Source: Tolypeutes matacus (Eukaryota > Chordata > Mammalia > Cingulata > Chlamyphoridae). Taken from it: a stretch of DNA of 64,000 bases. Positions 49,101-60,589 of the stretch are shown in pieces (position 1 is the stretch's first letter; the number at the start of each line of letters is the position of its first letter). Under the pieces are notes generated by a model. That model had not been told where the DNA came from and made no database searches. It saw only the letters and a program-made list of their open reading frames with translations. Location: NCBI GenBank assembly GCA_026826555.1, contig JAKSZT010054458.1, forward strand, positions 1,964,425-2,028,424, read 5' to 3'. The translations under genes and the position numbers were made by a program.

Positions 49101-50654
49101 TTGACAAAGGATGTGGGCAAAAATTGCTTTGGCTCTAAAAAAGCTTTCACTTCATTATCAGACTGGATCAATCACCATCAGCAGTAGATACTCATTGGGC
49201 TACTTCTTTTGCAGCCGTTATGCACTTTGTTGAAGACACTAAGAAATTGTTTCTATTAGACAGGCATTATTTCTAGACTCCTCTAAGCTAAATGCACTTT
49301 TAAGTATATTTCTTTAGTAAAGAGATTGATAGGAACAATCAGGCTGAACTGAGACCAGTGTGAGATCACCTCTTATCCTTGTAAAAGCAATACCATTTAG
49401 ATGGCAGTTTATTTGTATTGCACAAGAAGAAATGAAAATATATTTTTCCACTAAGCTAAGAAAGGGAGTTAAGTTACTCAGTGGTCACTATGCATTTGAG
49501 ACAAATGGAGAGGTTAAAATTTCATTCCTAGCACCTTTTACTTTTTCTCCTCAACCTTTCTCCTCATAAGGAAACTAAAATGCTACTATAGGTCGCGGTA
49601 GTAGATTATAACAAAAGCTTGAAACCCTATCTACCCGCTTTATCATCTCACGTCTTTTCCATTGACTTTGTCTGCATTTTTGAGACTACACAAGGGAAGA
49701 ATTAGATAAAATAAAAACTGTCCTAAAATAAAGCTTTTCTGACACTGAGATCAGTTTTAATAATCCTCTCTCCAAAGACAATCTGATATATAAGTATTGT
49801 TTTGCATTTTACACTAGTAGTTTCTGAATGTTCTACAATATATTGTAAGAAATTATTTTGGACAAGCTGTATTTAAATTTTTACTGTTTTCCTTTCCTGG
49901 GTCCTCAAGGAAAAAAATCTTTCATTACCTAGAAATCCAATTAATCATTCCATTAGGTTCCCTTTGTTATCAAAGAAAAATTCAAAAGTTCTCCTACCTT
50001 TTCATAGGTAGTTTATTCTGAATGTGTCCCCCCCCAAAGACTATAAATTAGAACATATGAGTATGTGCAAGGGCTCTCACATGTTACAGATGTGTGAATC
50101 ATTGTAAATGAAAGAGATATTTGAGAACAAATAAGTATGCTGCAATGACTGAGAGTGACATCCAAAAAATTCTTGTGAATCACTCCAAATATCCAACACA
50201 GATTTTTGCTCTGCTGTAACATGTTCACCAGCAAAAGAAGAGAGGTGATTTACTATCACTTGTCAAATTGCATAGTATTTCACAAATGGAGAGGCTTATC
50301 ATACTTCAACCTTCTTTAAACTGCTTTAGTAGAGGAGTAAATAATTGGCTAGAAAAAAAGCTGGAACTCTTTCTGAAAGTAACTCTCTCATAGTACCATA
50401 TTAGTGCTACATGTAAGTCACACCATAAAATATATTTTGCTAAGTTGAATTGGTAATACTTATGGTCTTCTGTATGGACCCTAGATGAAGGAGGACTTTG
50501 CTTCTGTGTTTGCTATAAATTAGTGCCAGTTTCATTTTCATCTCTGTCAGCTCCTGAGAAAAATTAATTGACACAGATAATGATAAACTTCTAAAGTTTA
50601 GTTAAATGGCTGAAGAAGAAAATAGGGTTGGTCAGGGAACTTACGAATATTTTA
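46162..50654. other. No recognised feature
   Basis: AT-rich, unique-looking sequence for about 4.5 kb. Short frames (47554-47865, 47866-48057, 49360-49569) have no domain. A CA/TG-type purine-pyrimidine stretch lies at about 47757-47800. Confidence 0.4.
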
Positions 50655-51010
50655 CAGATAACATTAGTTGCTGTAATGAATGAGCCCCAAAGTGTTTTAA
50701 TGGCTTAAAACATTGGGAGGTATTTCCAGGTTATTGGTGGTACTTCACTCCACACAATCAATCATCATAGATCCAGGATGATAGAAGTTCTGCCATCTTC
50801 AACAGGGAGCTTATGAGGTTGCCCTGGGTGTTAATAGCTAGCAGGTGGAAGGAAAAGGAATAATGATAGTTTTAATTGGCCAGGCCTAGAAATGGTGAAC
50901 TTTATTCCCACTCATATTCTGTTGATTAGAACTGGGCACCTTGTTACTAATTGTAAGTGAGGCTAGAAATTGTAGTCTAGCTGCCTGTCAGGAAGGAGAG
51001 ATAAATAGGC
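50655..51010. repeat. Old dispersed LTR-like repeat
   Basis: Begins 'agttgctgtaatgaatgagc', then '...ttttaatggcttaaaacat...' and '...gttctgccatcttcaacag...', and later '...attggccaggcctagaaatg...'. This resembles the old family with 'gtaacaaacaaccccaaatctcagtggcttaa'-like starts. It is related to 885-1230. Confidence 0.5.
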
Positions 51011-51249
51011 AGCCAGTTGTAGCAATAGGATTATACTATATTCATTGGACCATGGGGTAACAACAGAAATGTGTTCACCTGGATGCTATAGAGATTCCCA
51101 TGAAGCTAGGTCATAAGATAGAATTTCTAAGTATAAAGCTTCTAAGTTTGGGACAAGAAGGTCTAATTGAGTTAAATTGAAAATAGAATAAATAAAAGTT
51201 GAATTTAATGATTGGCCATCAGCCCACTTCTCTTCTCTACCTCACCCTC

Positions 51250-51697
51250 TGTATTAATCAGGGTTCTCCAGGGAATCAGAATCAACAGGAGATATCTGTA
51301 AATAGTATGAGATTTTATGAGTCCCTCATGTGACTGTAGGGGTGCACAAGTCCAGGTTCCTCAAGCAGGCTGCAAACCAGGGTCTCCGATGAAAGTCCAA
51401 CGAAGATCCTTGATGAGTTTCCAGGATACGTTCGCTGTCCAAAGATGAGCTGGGAAACTCTATCTGAATGCTGAAATCACTTCCCCCTTTAAGGCATTCA
51501 ACTGATTGGATAAAGCATCACTCATTGCTGATGGCAATCTCCCTGGTTGATGTGATATAATCAGTCACCTATGCAGTAAACTCACGGATGACTAAAACCC
51601 AAAAATGTCCTTGTATTACAATTAGCCCATTGCTTGTTTGACCAGACAACTGGACACAATTACCTGGATGAGTTGACACATTACCCTAACCATCACA
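51250..51697 (-). repeat. LTR, antisense, with near-match target duplication
   Basis: Plus strand begins TGTATTAATCAGGGTTCTCC and ends '...accctaaccatcaca', so on the minus strand it runs TGTGATGG...TAATACA. It holds '...ggcattcaactgattggat...' and '...gatggcaatctccctggtt...', typical of a common mammalian LTR. Flanks CCCTC (51245-51249) and TCCTC (51698-51702) agree in four of five bases. Confidence 0.75.
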
Positions 51698-51759
51698 TCC
51701 TCCTTTCTCCTTCTTCCCTTCATTCTGTTTCTCTTTGGAAAGTTGTCAGTTATATCAAA

Positions 51760-52031
51760 AGCTTTAGAGGATTGAATTGTGTCCCCTAAAAAGGTATGTT
51801 CAAGTCAAACTCCCATACCTGTGAATATGACCTTATTCAGAAATAGGGACTTTGTGGATGTAATAAAGTTAAGGTTCTCAAGATGAGATCATACTGGATT
51901 TAAGGTGGGTCCTAATTCTAATGATTGATATCCTTATAAGAGAAGGGAGAGGGAGAGTTGACTCACAGACAAATGAAGAGGAAGGTTATGTGCAGATGGA
52001 TGCAGAGATTGGAGTTAACTCATCTACAAGC
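51760..52031 (+). repeat. Older LTR-like element, left part (split by the provirus)
   Basis: Contains 'ttgaattgtgtcccctaaaa', 'aggtatgttcaagtcaaact', 'tgtgaatatgaccttattca', '...tccttataagagaaggga...', '...gcagagattggagttaact...', and '...catctacaagc'. The element continues at 63506 with 'aagctgagggatgccaagaa', so joining both sides at the AAGC duplication gives one continuous element. Confidence 0.85.
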
Positions 52032-52385
52032 TGATAAATAGAATCTGGCAGCCCAACATGGAGGCACCTATGCTCAGCAAATGTCTGCAAAATCAGAAAC
52101 GTAAGCAAGTTTCTATTTTCTGTAAATGCCTGGCTCGCCCAGAAAACCAAATTCAAATACAGCCAATCAGCGACTGCCAACTAACTACCTCATTCCTAAG
52201 CAACCATCTGCACTGTACTAACCATAGATATTCTCTTCCAATGTACTTGCTTATTCTGCCTATAAAAATCCGTTGCTCTCTCTGCTCAGGAGAACCCTTC
52301 TCTGCCTCGTGGCCATTGCAGTCTCCCCAATTCAGGAATTGATTCAATAAAACTCCGGGATCTAAACAAATTTTGCTCAAGTTTT

Positions 52386-53744
52386 TTTTTAAATTGTAGA
52401 AGTTGTGAATTAAAACAATCATACATACCATATAGGATTCCCATACATCACCCCACCACCAACACCTTGTGACATGTTGTTTTGAATAATGAAAGGACAT
52501 GGTCATAGTATTACTGCTATCTATAGTCTATACCTTATATTTGGTGTATTTTTCCCACAAGCCATCTTATTAATACCATGTATTAGTATTGTGTATTTGT
52601 TATAGTTCATGAGGAAACATTCTTATATTTGTACTGTTAGCCACAGTCCATCTTTCATTATGTGGTTCACTGTGTTATATGGTCATTTGTTTTGCACAAT
52701 CCATCTGAAGTTTACACTCAGTTGCTCTCAGTTTCATCACAGAGTTGTGCTGTCATCAGCTAAGTCCATTTTGGAATGTTTTCATTACTCCCAAAGGAAA
52801 AGACCCCATGTACCCCCTGTGGCAGCTTGAAATTATTTCATGAATCTCAAAAGGAGAAAGATCGTTTGTAAATCAATCTATTCCATTAGGTGCAAGATAT
52901 CTTTGATTGTGTTAAATTCTGTTGAGGGTCTTTAGATTACTCGATAAGATCTCTTTTGGGCTTTTGATTGGACTATGTCAGTACAGTGTGATTCATGCTG
53001 AGTCTCACCCTCTTGCTGGATCTGATAAAAACAGAGACACACAGAGAGACACATAGACACAGGAACAGGAAACCACCATTTTTTATACTGCCATGTGAGA
53101 GAGGATTCTTAGGCACAAAGCCCTCAAAAGGCTGGGCCCATGGAGCAGCTCAAGAGGAGACAGTGAGCCCAGAAGGAAAGGCTGAGACCTCGGCAGAGAT
53201 TGGTGGCCATTTTGCTATGTCACATGCTGGACAACAAAATCAACAGTAGCTGACTTTGTTGAGAAAGCACCCCTTATGATGCCTTGGTTTTGGATTTTTC
53301 CCAGTCTTGGAACTGTAAGCTTTTACCTCAAATAAATCTTCTTTAAAAAAGCCAACCCACTTCTGGTACTTTGCATCAGCAGCACTTTGGCAAACTAAAA
53401 CACCCCCTTATACCTCCCATTATTGATCCTTAGCATTGATATAGTACCTTCTTTCTATTGTTGTAAAAATATTACAATATTACTGTTAACTAGAGTCTTT
53501 TGCTGCATTAATTGTATTTTTCCATGTATCTCATTTTCTTAACATCTTGTAATAGAGGAACATCCTTGTGCTTGTACTATTAACCACAATCTTCATCCAC
53601 TACCGAAATCACTATATTATACAGTCCCTAGATTATCCTCTAGCTGTTTTTCAATTGACATTAACCTCTCTAGACTATCCCCTTTCAACCACAATCACAC
53701 TTATAAGTCAGCAGTGTTTGTTATACTCACTGTAATGTGTTATC
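52386..53744 (-). repeat. L1 3' end, antisense, inside the 5' LTR
   Basis: Starts with a T run on the plus strand (poly-A of an antisense L1), then 'gtagaagttgtgaattaaaa', 'cacaccaacacc'-like phrases ('accaccaacaccttgtgac'), '...ttagccacagtccatctttc...', '...gtggttcactgtgttatatg...'. It is split by the LTR at 52818-53402 and continues '...cttatacctcccattatt...' to about 53744. It belongs to the same L1 3' group as 3765-4232. Confidence 0.7.
52818..53402 (+). repeat. Solo LTR, MaLR/ERVL-like subfamily A
   Basis: Starts TGTGGCAGCTTGAAATTATT, with '...gaaagatcgtttgtaaatc...', '...ttggaactgtaagctttta...', an AATAAA in 'ctcaaataaatc', and ends 'ggcaaactaaaaca'. A perfect 5-bp duplication CCCCC flanks it (52813-52817 and 53403-53407). 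The plus frame 52995-53249 is inside it and is not a gene. Confidence 0.9.
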
Positions 53745-53763
53745 ATTATTATAACAGTTATTT

Positions 53764-53781
53764 TGGCAATGAGAATGGGAT
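53764..53781 (+). other. Primer-binding site, tRNA-Ser(GCT)-like
   Basis: Sequence TGGCAATGAGAATGGGAT starts seven bases after the LTR end. It agrees at 15 of 18 positions with the complement of the 3' end of tRNA-Ser(GCT) (TGGCGACGAGGATGGGAT), and the three differences are transitions. The spacing and the TGG start are as expected for a retroviral primer site. Confidence 0.75.
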
Positions 53782-55430
53782 CTGAAGGAAACTGCTGATG
53801 ACTCTGCAAATGACCTGAATGACAGGTGTGGTGCCTACTGGAACACATTGCTTCTTGCTGTCTCATCAGTCATTGCTGAGTTCTTCTTGGATCTGAGTTC
53901 CACTCTTTTTGTGTTTGAGCTCTCTGATCTCACTGAGTTCCTGTCCAGGGGTTAACCAGCCAATTATCTCATCAGGAAAGTCCTTTATAAGGAACCTTGG
54001 TCCTTACCCTTTGGTTTTGTTCAAAGCATTTTCACTGTGTAGTCTGCAACATTTTTGCTGCTGGTTTACTGAGAGACCCTCAAATTCTAAGGACACTACA
54101 CTGGCTGGTACCCGAGCATCTTTTATGTTTTAAAATTATGGGGCATGGAGTTGTGTCTACTAAACTAAATGACAGAATATCACTAAAGATAATTTAGAAT
54201 TATAATGGCCCTTATGGGGATCTTTTCAGCTGAATAAGATTGTTCCTCTTAGAAGTGCATTTGAAATAGTGGGTTCCTGAATAAGGCAGAACGAATGGGA
54301 TGCCTATTTCAATGGGTTTTCAATGAGTATGCTGAGTGGTCTAAAAACGTCAAGATGAAAATAGCTTCCTTAAATGACTCCTTAAAAAAAGTGAATGAGA
54401 AATTTAAAGACTCAAACCCATAATGCCAGTGAGCACTCAGCTTACCAACTGCTCCTTCTCTTTATCCACATTTGCCCAATTATTCCCTCATTACCAGCAC
54501 ATTAATAGAGTTACCCTACTTTCCAAATGAAGAAGTTAAGCAGTTGCCTTTTAAAGTAAGGCCTTGTAAGGTTACTGGAGAAGCACCACGAATAACTTTT
54601 TCTCCATGGTCAAAGGCTGAATTATGAGCTGTAATCAAGGAATTTCCCAAACCACAGGGAGATCCTCAAAAATTCTATGAGGAATTTAAAATACTTATAA
54701 AAGCCTATGATCCCAAGAAGCTAGTTCTTTATCAATTCACATATTAGTTGGTCCAGGAGAGGCTCAAAAGTGGATGCACGAGGCAGACTGGCTTGAGCCT
54801 GAGGAAGATATTCAAAACCCTATAATCTCCATGGTGTCATCTGCCTGAGGGCATGAAAAGCTTCAACTTTTCATAATTAACTAAAAGCCATTCCTAAAGT
54901 TTTTCCAGCGCATGCTGATTGGTCAATCATTCAAACCTGTAAAGGATGACTCTGTGGTAGATTTTAAAACTTTATTAGAAACCTTTTTTCTAAAATACTC
55001 AGAATTTAAAGAAATAATTGCAATACTCAGACTGCATAGGTGGCTCTATTATAAATGGCCTCTATCCCTTCAATAAGGGGACCTATAAAAATACAAAGAA
55101 TAGACTGGGAGGCAACATATATAGTTGAACCTACAACTATGGCTACACATTTTGAAAGACTCTTATAAACAAATAAAAAAACAGAAAACATCCAAACTTA
55201 GGTCTTTGTAATTGTTTTACAGACTTAGACCCACTAATTGAGGGTTTCAAACCAATTACAATTTAAAATCCAGAAATCCAATGTCCAAACAATGGCCTAG
55301 AAATAGATGCCTAATTTATAATCAGCCCAGCCATTGGAAGAGGATTTACCCTCAGAAAAAGGAAAAAAACTTTCTCCCAGGGCATAAAGGAAACCCTGTG
55401 AAGTGTTGACATGGCTCCAGGTACCTCAAT
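53782..55430 (+). pseudogene. gag relic of the provirus (with leader)
   Basis: Leader from 53782, then a broken gag frame. The region 54650-54850 translates to a capsid-like stretch with the 'EEFK' and 'W...W' spacing seen in gammaretroviral capsids ('gatcctcaaaaattctatga', 'caaaagtggatgcacgaggc'). Near 55330-55400 a Lys/Arg-rich, Cys-poor stretch lies where the nucleocapsid zinc finger would be, but no complete CX2CX4HX4C finger is seen. Stops occur often (for example inside 'cacatattagttgg'). Gag would form the particle core; here it is not functional. Confidence 0.6.
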
Positions 55431-55845
55431 GGCTTCTTCCCCATAATTCCTTTAAATGCACAAGGTGAAACTGAATTAAAAATAAATGGAGAAACATGTA
55501 ATGTTCTTATAGCTACTAGGGCCATACTTTCGAGTCTGAACCCCACATTGTTAAAGCAATAGGGCTCTTGGAATCAAAAGCAAATTGCGATAGTGGGAGT
55601 TATCAATTGGTCCAAAGAGAGTATTTATCCCAACCAATCCAAATGTCCTTAGGCCCTTTTATTGAAAAATATTCCTTTTTGCTTTGTGACTCTGCCCCCA
55701 TATATCTTCAGGGAAGTGACCTGTTATCAAAAATAAGAGGCATAATTCACTTCTTCCCAGAGGGACAATTCTCTTTAGAATTTCCCAAGGATACTGAAGC
55801 AGACCTTTTATGCTTTTGCAAACTTATTGGATGTTGAGGATAAGA
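55431..55845 (+). pseudogene. Protease / start of pol relic, active-site triplet changed
   Basis: A short stretch with protease-like order: at 55512-55520 the codons read Ala-Thr-Arg where the family has Asp-Thr-Gly, so the catalytic aspartate is gone. An open frame then runs from 55568 to 55837 with hydrophobic Leu-rich segments as in the flap and C-terminal half of retroviral protease and the link to RT. The frame closes before 55845. Confidence 0.6.
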
Positions 55846-56873
55846 AAATTACTGATTATACCCCTGACCTATCTGCTATACCAGAATCCCTATGGTCTAT
55901 ATCAAGTACTGCCACAGGGAGATTTCAAAGTGCTCATCCTATAGAAATACAGATAGATATTCAAACCCTTACCCAAACTTCCTCAATATCCACATAAACC
56001 AAAGGCTATGGCAGTAAAACCCCAGTAGTTAAAGACTTGGTATCTCAAGGACTATTTATTGCCTGCACTAGTCCTTGTAACACTCCTAGTTTACCTGTAA
56101 AGAAATCTAATGGTTGTGGATGTGATTTGTTAAAGATTTAAGAATCTTTAAAAAATTAGTCACCCCTTGATTTCCTGTAGTTCCAAACCCAAATATCCTG
56201 TTATCCCAGTTTCCTTCTGATTCTAAATAGTTTACAGTACCAGAGCAGTGTTCTGTTTTCTTCAGCATTCTGGTAGAATCAGATAATCAATATCTATTTG
56301 CATTCACATGGAATAATCAGCAATATACTTGAGCAGTTACACCTCAAGACTTTACAGAGGCACCTTCATATTTCTCTCAAGTGTTACATTAGGACCTGGA
56401 CACCCTATAATTTTCTGATGGCTCCACTCTATTACAATATGTGGGCAATGTATTGCTCTGCTCCTCTACTAAAGAGAATTCCTTAAGCAATTCTATCTAT
56501 TTACTCCAACATATAGCTCAAAGGGATATAAGGTCTCTCAGGAAAAACTACAGCTTACTTGAGAGATAGTTCACTTCTTGGTCATGATTTAAATGCTTAA
56601 GGAGTTCACCTATCACCTGAAGTAATAAAACTGATCCAGGAAATCCCTAAACCGATGACAAAAAGACAATTAAGGCAATTCCTTGGATTGGCAGTTTATT
56701 GCCAACTTGGGGTTCAAATTTTTCTTTACTGGCATCACCTCTTTATGAATTAACTAAAGCCAATACACCTGAACCTTTATGTTGGGATGGCTCTCATGAA
56801 CAGATCTTTAAATTACTTAATATTGCCTTATTAGTCCCTCTAGCCTTGGGACAATTAAATTTTTCTAAGTCAT
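55846..56873 (+). pseudogene. Reverse transcriptase relic, first part
   Basis: Shows the RT order: a conserved N-terminal 'LVSQG' / 'SPCNTP' region (56035-56095), the palm region around 56280-56370, the catalytic stretch at about 56438-56449 reading Tyr-Val-Gly-Asn instead of Tyr-x-Asp-Asp, and an 'FLGL...Y' thumb/connection segment near 56680-56700. The open frame 56699-56929 covers the connection domain, including '...SPLYELTK...'-type sequence seen in gammaretroviruses. Multiple stops break the rest. The frame is then interrupted by the LTR at 56874. Confidence 0.75.
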
Positions 56874-57370
56874 TGTGGCAGTTTGAAGTAATTATGAATT
56901 CCAAAAATATAATTGAATCATGCTTGTAAACTGATCTGTTAATCTGGGCATGATTAGGTTAGGATTAGGGCATTGAGCCCCACCCCTTGGTGGGTGGGGA
57001 ATTGAATATAAAAGGCAAGGCAAAGGAAAGTTGAAGCAGTCTTTTGAGAAGCAGCTTTGATCTGGGAAAGAAGAGAAGAGAAGAGAAGCAAGCTGTTCGC
57101 CTGATCATCTACAGCTGACCTTGTGGAGGAAACAGGAGCTAAGCCCAGAGAGAAATGCAGCCCCGGGAAGAGAGGAACCCCAGAAGCCTGAACCCTGGCA
57201 AACGCCGGCAACTGTCTTGCTCTAACACGTGGCAATGGACTGTGGTGAGAGAAGAAACTTAATGCTTTATGGCCTGGTATCTGTGGACTTCTACCCCAAA
57301 TAAATACCCTTTATAAAGACCAACCCATTTTTGGTATTTCACATTAGCACCCCTTTGGCTGACTAATACA
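56874..57370 (+). repeat. Solo LTR, MaLR/ERVL-like subfamily A, in pol
   Basis: Starts TGTGGCAGTTTGAAGTAATT, includes '...gaatataaaaggcaaggca...' (TATA-like TATAAAA) and an AATAAA in 'ccccaaataaatacc', and ends 'ttggctgactaataca'. A perfect 5-bp duplication GTCAT flanks it (56869-56873, 57371-57375). The minus frame 56954-57235 lies within and is not a gene. Confidence 0.92.
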
Positions 57371-58008
57371 GTCATTAACTCTATTCATGAAAAAAAAAAA
57401 AAATGGAGAGGCTCTTGGCTTACTAACACAAGAACATGGGGAAAACTAAGACCTTTTGCCTATTATAGCTTACAATTAGATGCCGTGGTTTGAGCATACC
57501 ATGCCTGTTTAAAAACAGTAGATGTAGCTGCAAAAATAGTAAAAGCATCTGCAGAAATAACACTGGGTAATGATGTATATTTACAAACCCTCATGCTGTC
57601 CAAAGCCTCTTAAATTCTGAATTTACTCAGCCATCTATCATCCAGCCAGTTGAATTCCTATGAAGTCCTTTCTCCTCTTAATTTAATTAATAAAAGATGC
57701 AATACCCTTAAACCTGCCACCTTATTGCCTGTGCTGAATGAAATAGTTCCTCATAACTGTGAGCTGATTACCTCTCAGTTAATGACTTTCAATCCTGACT
57801 TACAAGAAATAACATTGCACAACAGTATTCTCTTTTTTGGTGAATTCTATATCCTAGGAATTAATGAAAAATTTCACACTGGATATTCAGTCACAACCCA
57901 ATTAGAATTAATTGCATGAGGTAACTTACCTATTACCTCAGCCCAACAAGAAGCATTATATGCTCTTATTAGAGCTTTTTACTGTCACCTCAGAAAAACA
58001 GCTAACAT
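57371..58008 (+). pseudogene. RT end and RNase H relic, catalytic Asp position changed
   Basis: Continues pol after the LTR: '...aggctcttggcttactaaca...', '...tatagcttacaattaga...'. The open frame 57650-57919 covers the tether and RNase H start. Near 57839-57844, where the family has the first catalytic Asp-Gly-Ser, this copy reads Gly-Glu by my alignment. The 'SAQQEALYALIRA' RNase H segment is at about 57938-57976. RNase H would degrade the RNA strand of the hybrid; this copy is broken and cut at about 58008 by an L1 fragment. Confidence 0.7.
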
Positions 58009-60585
58009 ACCCAAGAGCAACAGAATATGCATTCTTCTCCAGTGAATTTAGATCATTCTTCAGGTTAAACCATATCTTAGGTTACAAAACAAGTCTCAAT
58101 ATAGTCAAAAATATACACAATGTATCTTCTCCAATTACAATGGAATGAAGTTATAAATAAAAAACAGAGGAAATTAAACAATGTATCCTTAAGCAACCAA
58201 TGGGATAAAGAGGAAGCCACAATGGAGATTAGGAAATAGCTTGAGGTAAATGAAAGTGAAAATACAAAACACAACATTACCAAAATTTATGGAATTCAGC
58301 AAAGGCAGTGCTGAGAAGAAAATTTATAGCTTTAAATGCTTACATTAAAAGAGAAGAAAGACTCCAAATCATAGACTTAACTTTAAACCTGGAAGAACTA
58401 GAAAAAGAAAAGCAAAGTAAGCCGAAAGTGAACAGAAGGAAGGAAATAACAAAGATTAGAATGGAGATAAATGAAACAGAGAGAGAAAAAAGAGGAAATC
58501 AACAAAACCAAAAGTTGGTTCTTTGGAAAGACTAATAAAATTGACAATTCTTTAGCTAGACTGATGAAGGAAAACAAGAGGGGACACAAATGACTAAAAT
58601 CAGAAGTAAAAAGAGGGACATTACTACTGACTCCTTAGAAATAAAAAGGAGTAGAAGAGGATACTGTGAACAACTGTAAGCCAACAAATTAGGCATCTTA
58701 GATAAAATGAACAAAAACCTAAAACCCACAATCTACATACTCTGACTCAGTAAGAAGTGGACAATCTCAACCAACCAATAACTAGTCAAGAGATTGAATC
58801 AGAAATCAAAAACTTCCCAACCTAGAAAATCCCAGGATCAGATGGCTTCACAGGGGAATTCTATCAGACATTCTAAGAATTAATACCAAATCTGCTCAAA
58901 CGCTGCCAAAAAACTGAAGAGGAGAGAACACTTCCTAACTCATTCTACAAGGCCAACATCACCCTCATACCAAAGCCAGATAAAGATACCACAATAAAAG
59001 AAAGCTACAGACCAATATCTCTTAGGGATATAGATGCAAAAACATCAACAAAATACTGTCAAACTGAATCCAACAGCACATTAAAAGAATTATACACCAT
59101 GATCAAGTGGGATTTATCCCAGGCATGCAATGGTAGTTCAACATAAGAAAATCATTTAATGTAATATAACATGTTAACAAAATGAAGGAACAGAAAACAC
59201 ATGACTGGCTCATTTGATGCAGAAAAGGCATTTAGCAAAACCCATTCCTCTTCTTGATAAAAAACACTTAGTATACAAAGAATAGAAGGTAACTTCCTCA
59301 ACATGATAAAGGACATATATAAAAACCCCACAACTAACATCCTATGTAATGGTGAAAGATGGAAAGCTTTCCCTCTCAGATCAGGAACAAGACAAGGATG
59401 TCACTGTCACCACTGTTATTCAGCATTTTAGTGGAAGTTCTTGACAGAGCAGTTAGCAAGAAAAAGAAATAAAAGTCATCCAAATTGGAAAAGAAGTAAA
59501 ACTACCCCTCTTTGTAGGTGACATGATCCTATTAACAGAAAATCCAGAAATGGAACAATGTTCCTAGAACTAATGAATGAATCAAACAGACTGGAGGTAT
59601 ATAAGAGCAACATGCAAAAATCAGTACTGTTTCTATATACTAGTAATGAAAATCTGAGGAGGAAAACAAGGAAAAATTCCATTTACAATAGTAACTAAAA
59701 GAATCACATATCTATGAATGAATCTAACTAAGAATGTAAAGGACCTGTACACAGAAAAGTACAAAATATTGCTAAAAGAAATCAATGAAGACATAAATAA
59801 ATGGAATGACATTCTGTGTTCATGGATTGGAAGACTAAATATTGTTGATTTCAACTCTACCCAAAGTGATTTACAGATTCAACACAATCCCAATCAAAAT
59901 TCTAGAATCATTCTTTGAAGAAATAGAAAAACCAATTATCAAATTTATTTGAAAGGGTAACAGTTCCCAAATAGCCAAAACCATCTTGCAAAAGAAGAAC
60001 CAAGTTGGAAGACTTACACTTCCTGACCTTAAAACTTATAACAAAGCCACAGTAATCAAAACAGCATGGAGGATCAACATATAGACCAATGGAATCAAAT
60101 TGAGATCTCAGAATTCAACCTTCACATCTATGGCCAACTGATTTTGACAAGGGGGAAAAGACTTCTCAGTAAAGAATAGTCTCTTCAACAAATGTTTCTG
60201 GGAAAATTGTATCTCCATTTGTAAAAGAATGAAGGTCAACCCCTACCTTATACCATATACAAACTGCAACTCAAAATGGTTCAAAGAACTACATATAAGA
60301 GACAGAACTATCAAACTTATAGAAGAAAACCTAAGGAAGCATTCAGGACCTTGTATTAGGCTATGGTTTCTTAGACTTTATACCCAGAGCACAAGCAACA
60401 ATATAAAAAATAGATAAACGAGACCCCATCAAAATAAAAAAATTTCAGCACCTAAGCTAACTTTATCATGAAAGTAAAATGAAAACCTATACAATGAGAG
60501 AAAATATTTGGAAACCACATATCTGATAAGAGTTTAATATCCAGACTATATAAAGACAACACAGTTTAAAAATGGGCAAAAATCT
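58009..60585 (+). pseudogene. LINE-1 ORF2 fragment (endonuclease end to RT and beyond)
   Basis: Starts 'acagaatatgcattcttctc' and reads through typical L1 ORF2 phrases: 'gcaaaggcagtgctgagaag', 'aacagaaggaaggaaata', 'ccaaaagttggttctttgga', and the RT start 'gatggcttcacaggggaatt' near 58840. The RT catalytic stretch near 59512-59523 reads 'tttgtaggtgacatgatcct', so Phe-Val-Gly-Asp where F-A-D-D is expected. It ends at 'atgggcaaaaatctttac' with no 3' UTR or poly-A. Many stops and frameshifts. Plus frames 58308-58535, 59718-59918 and 60229-60417 are pieces of it. Confidence 0.88.
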
Positions 60586-60589
60586 TTAC

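Larger units (their letters stand above)
52032..53756 (+). repeat. 5' LTR of the provirus, split by L1 and an LTR
   Basis: Left part 52032-about 52385 starts TGATAAATAGAATCTGGC and carries a TATAAAA box (52260-52266), a CCAAT-like motif (52163, 'agccaatcag') and an AATAAA signal in 'gattcaataaaactcc'. The last 12 bases (53745-53756, ending ATAACA) lie to the right of the antisense L1 insertion. The homologous 3' LTR ends TTTTATTTTAACA, which supports this join. Confidence 0.82.
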
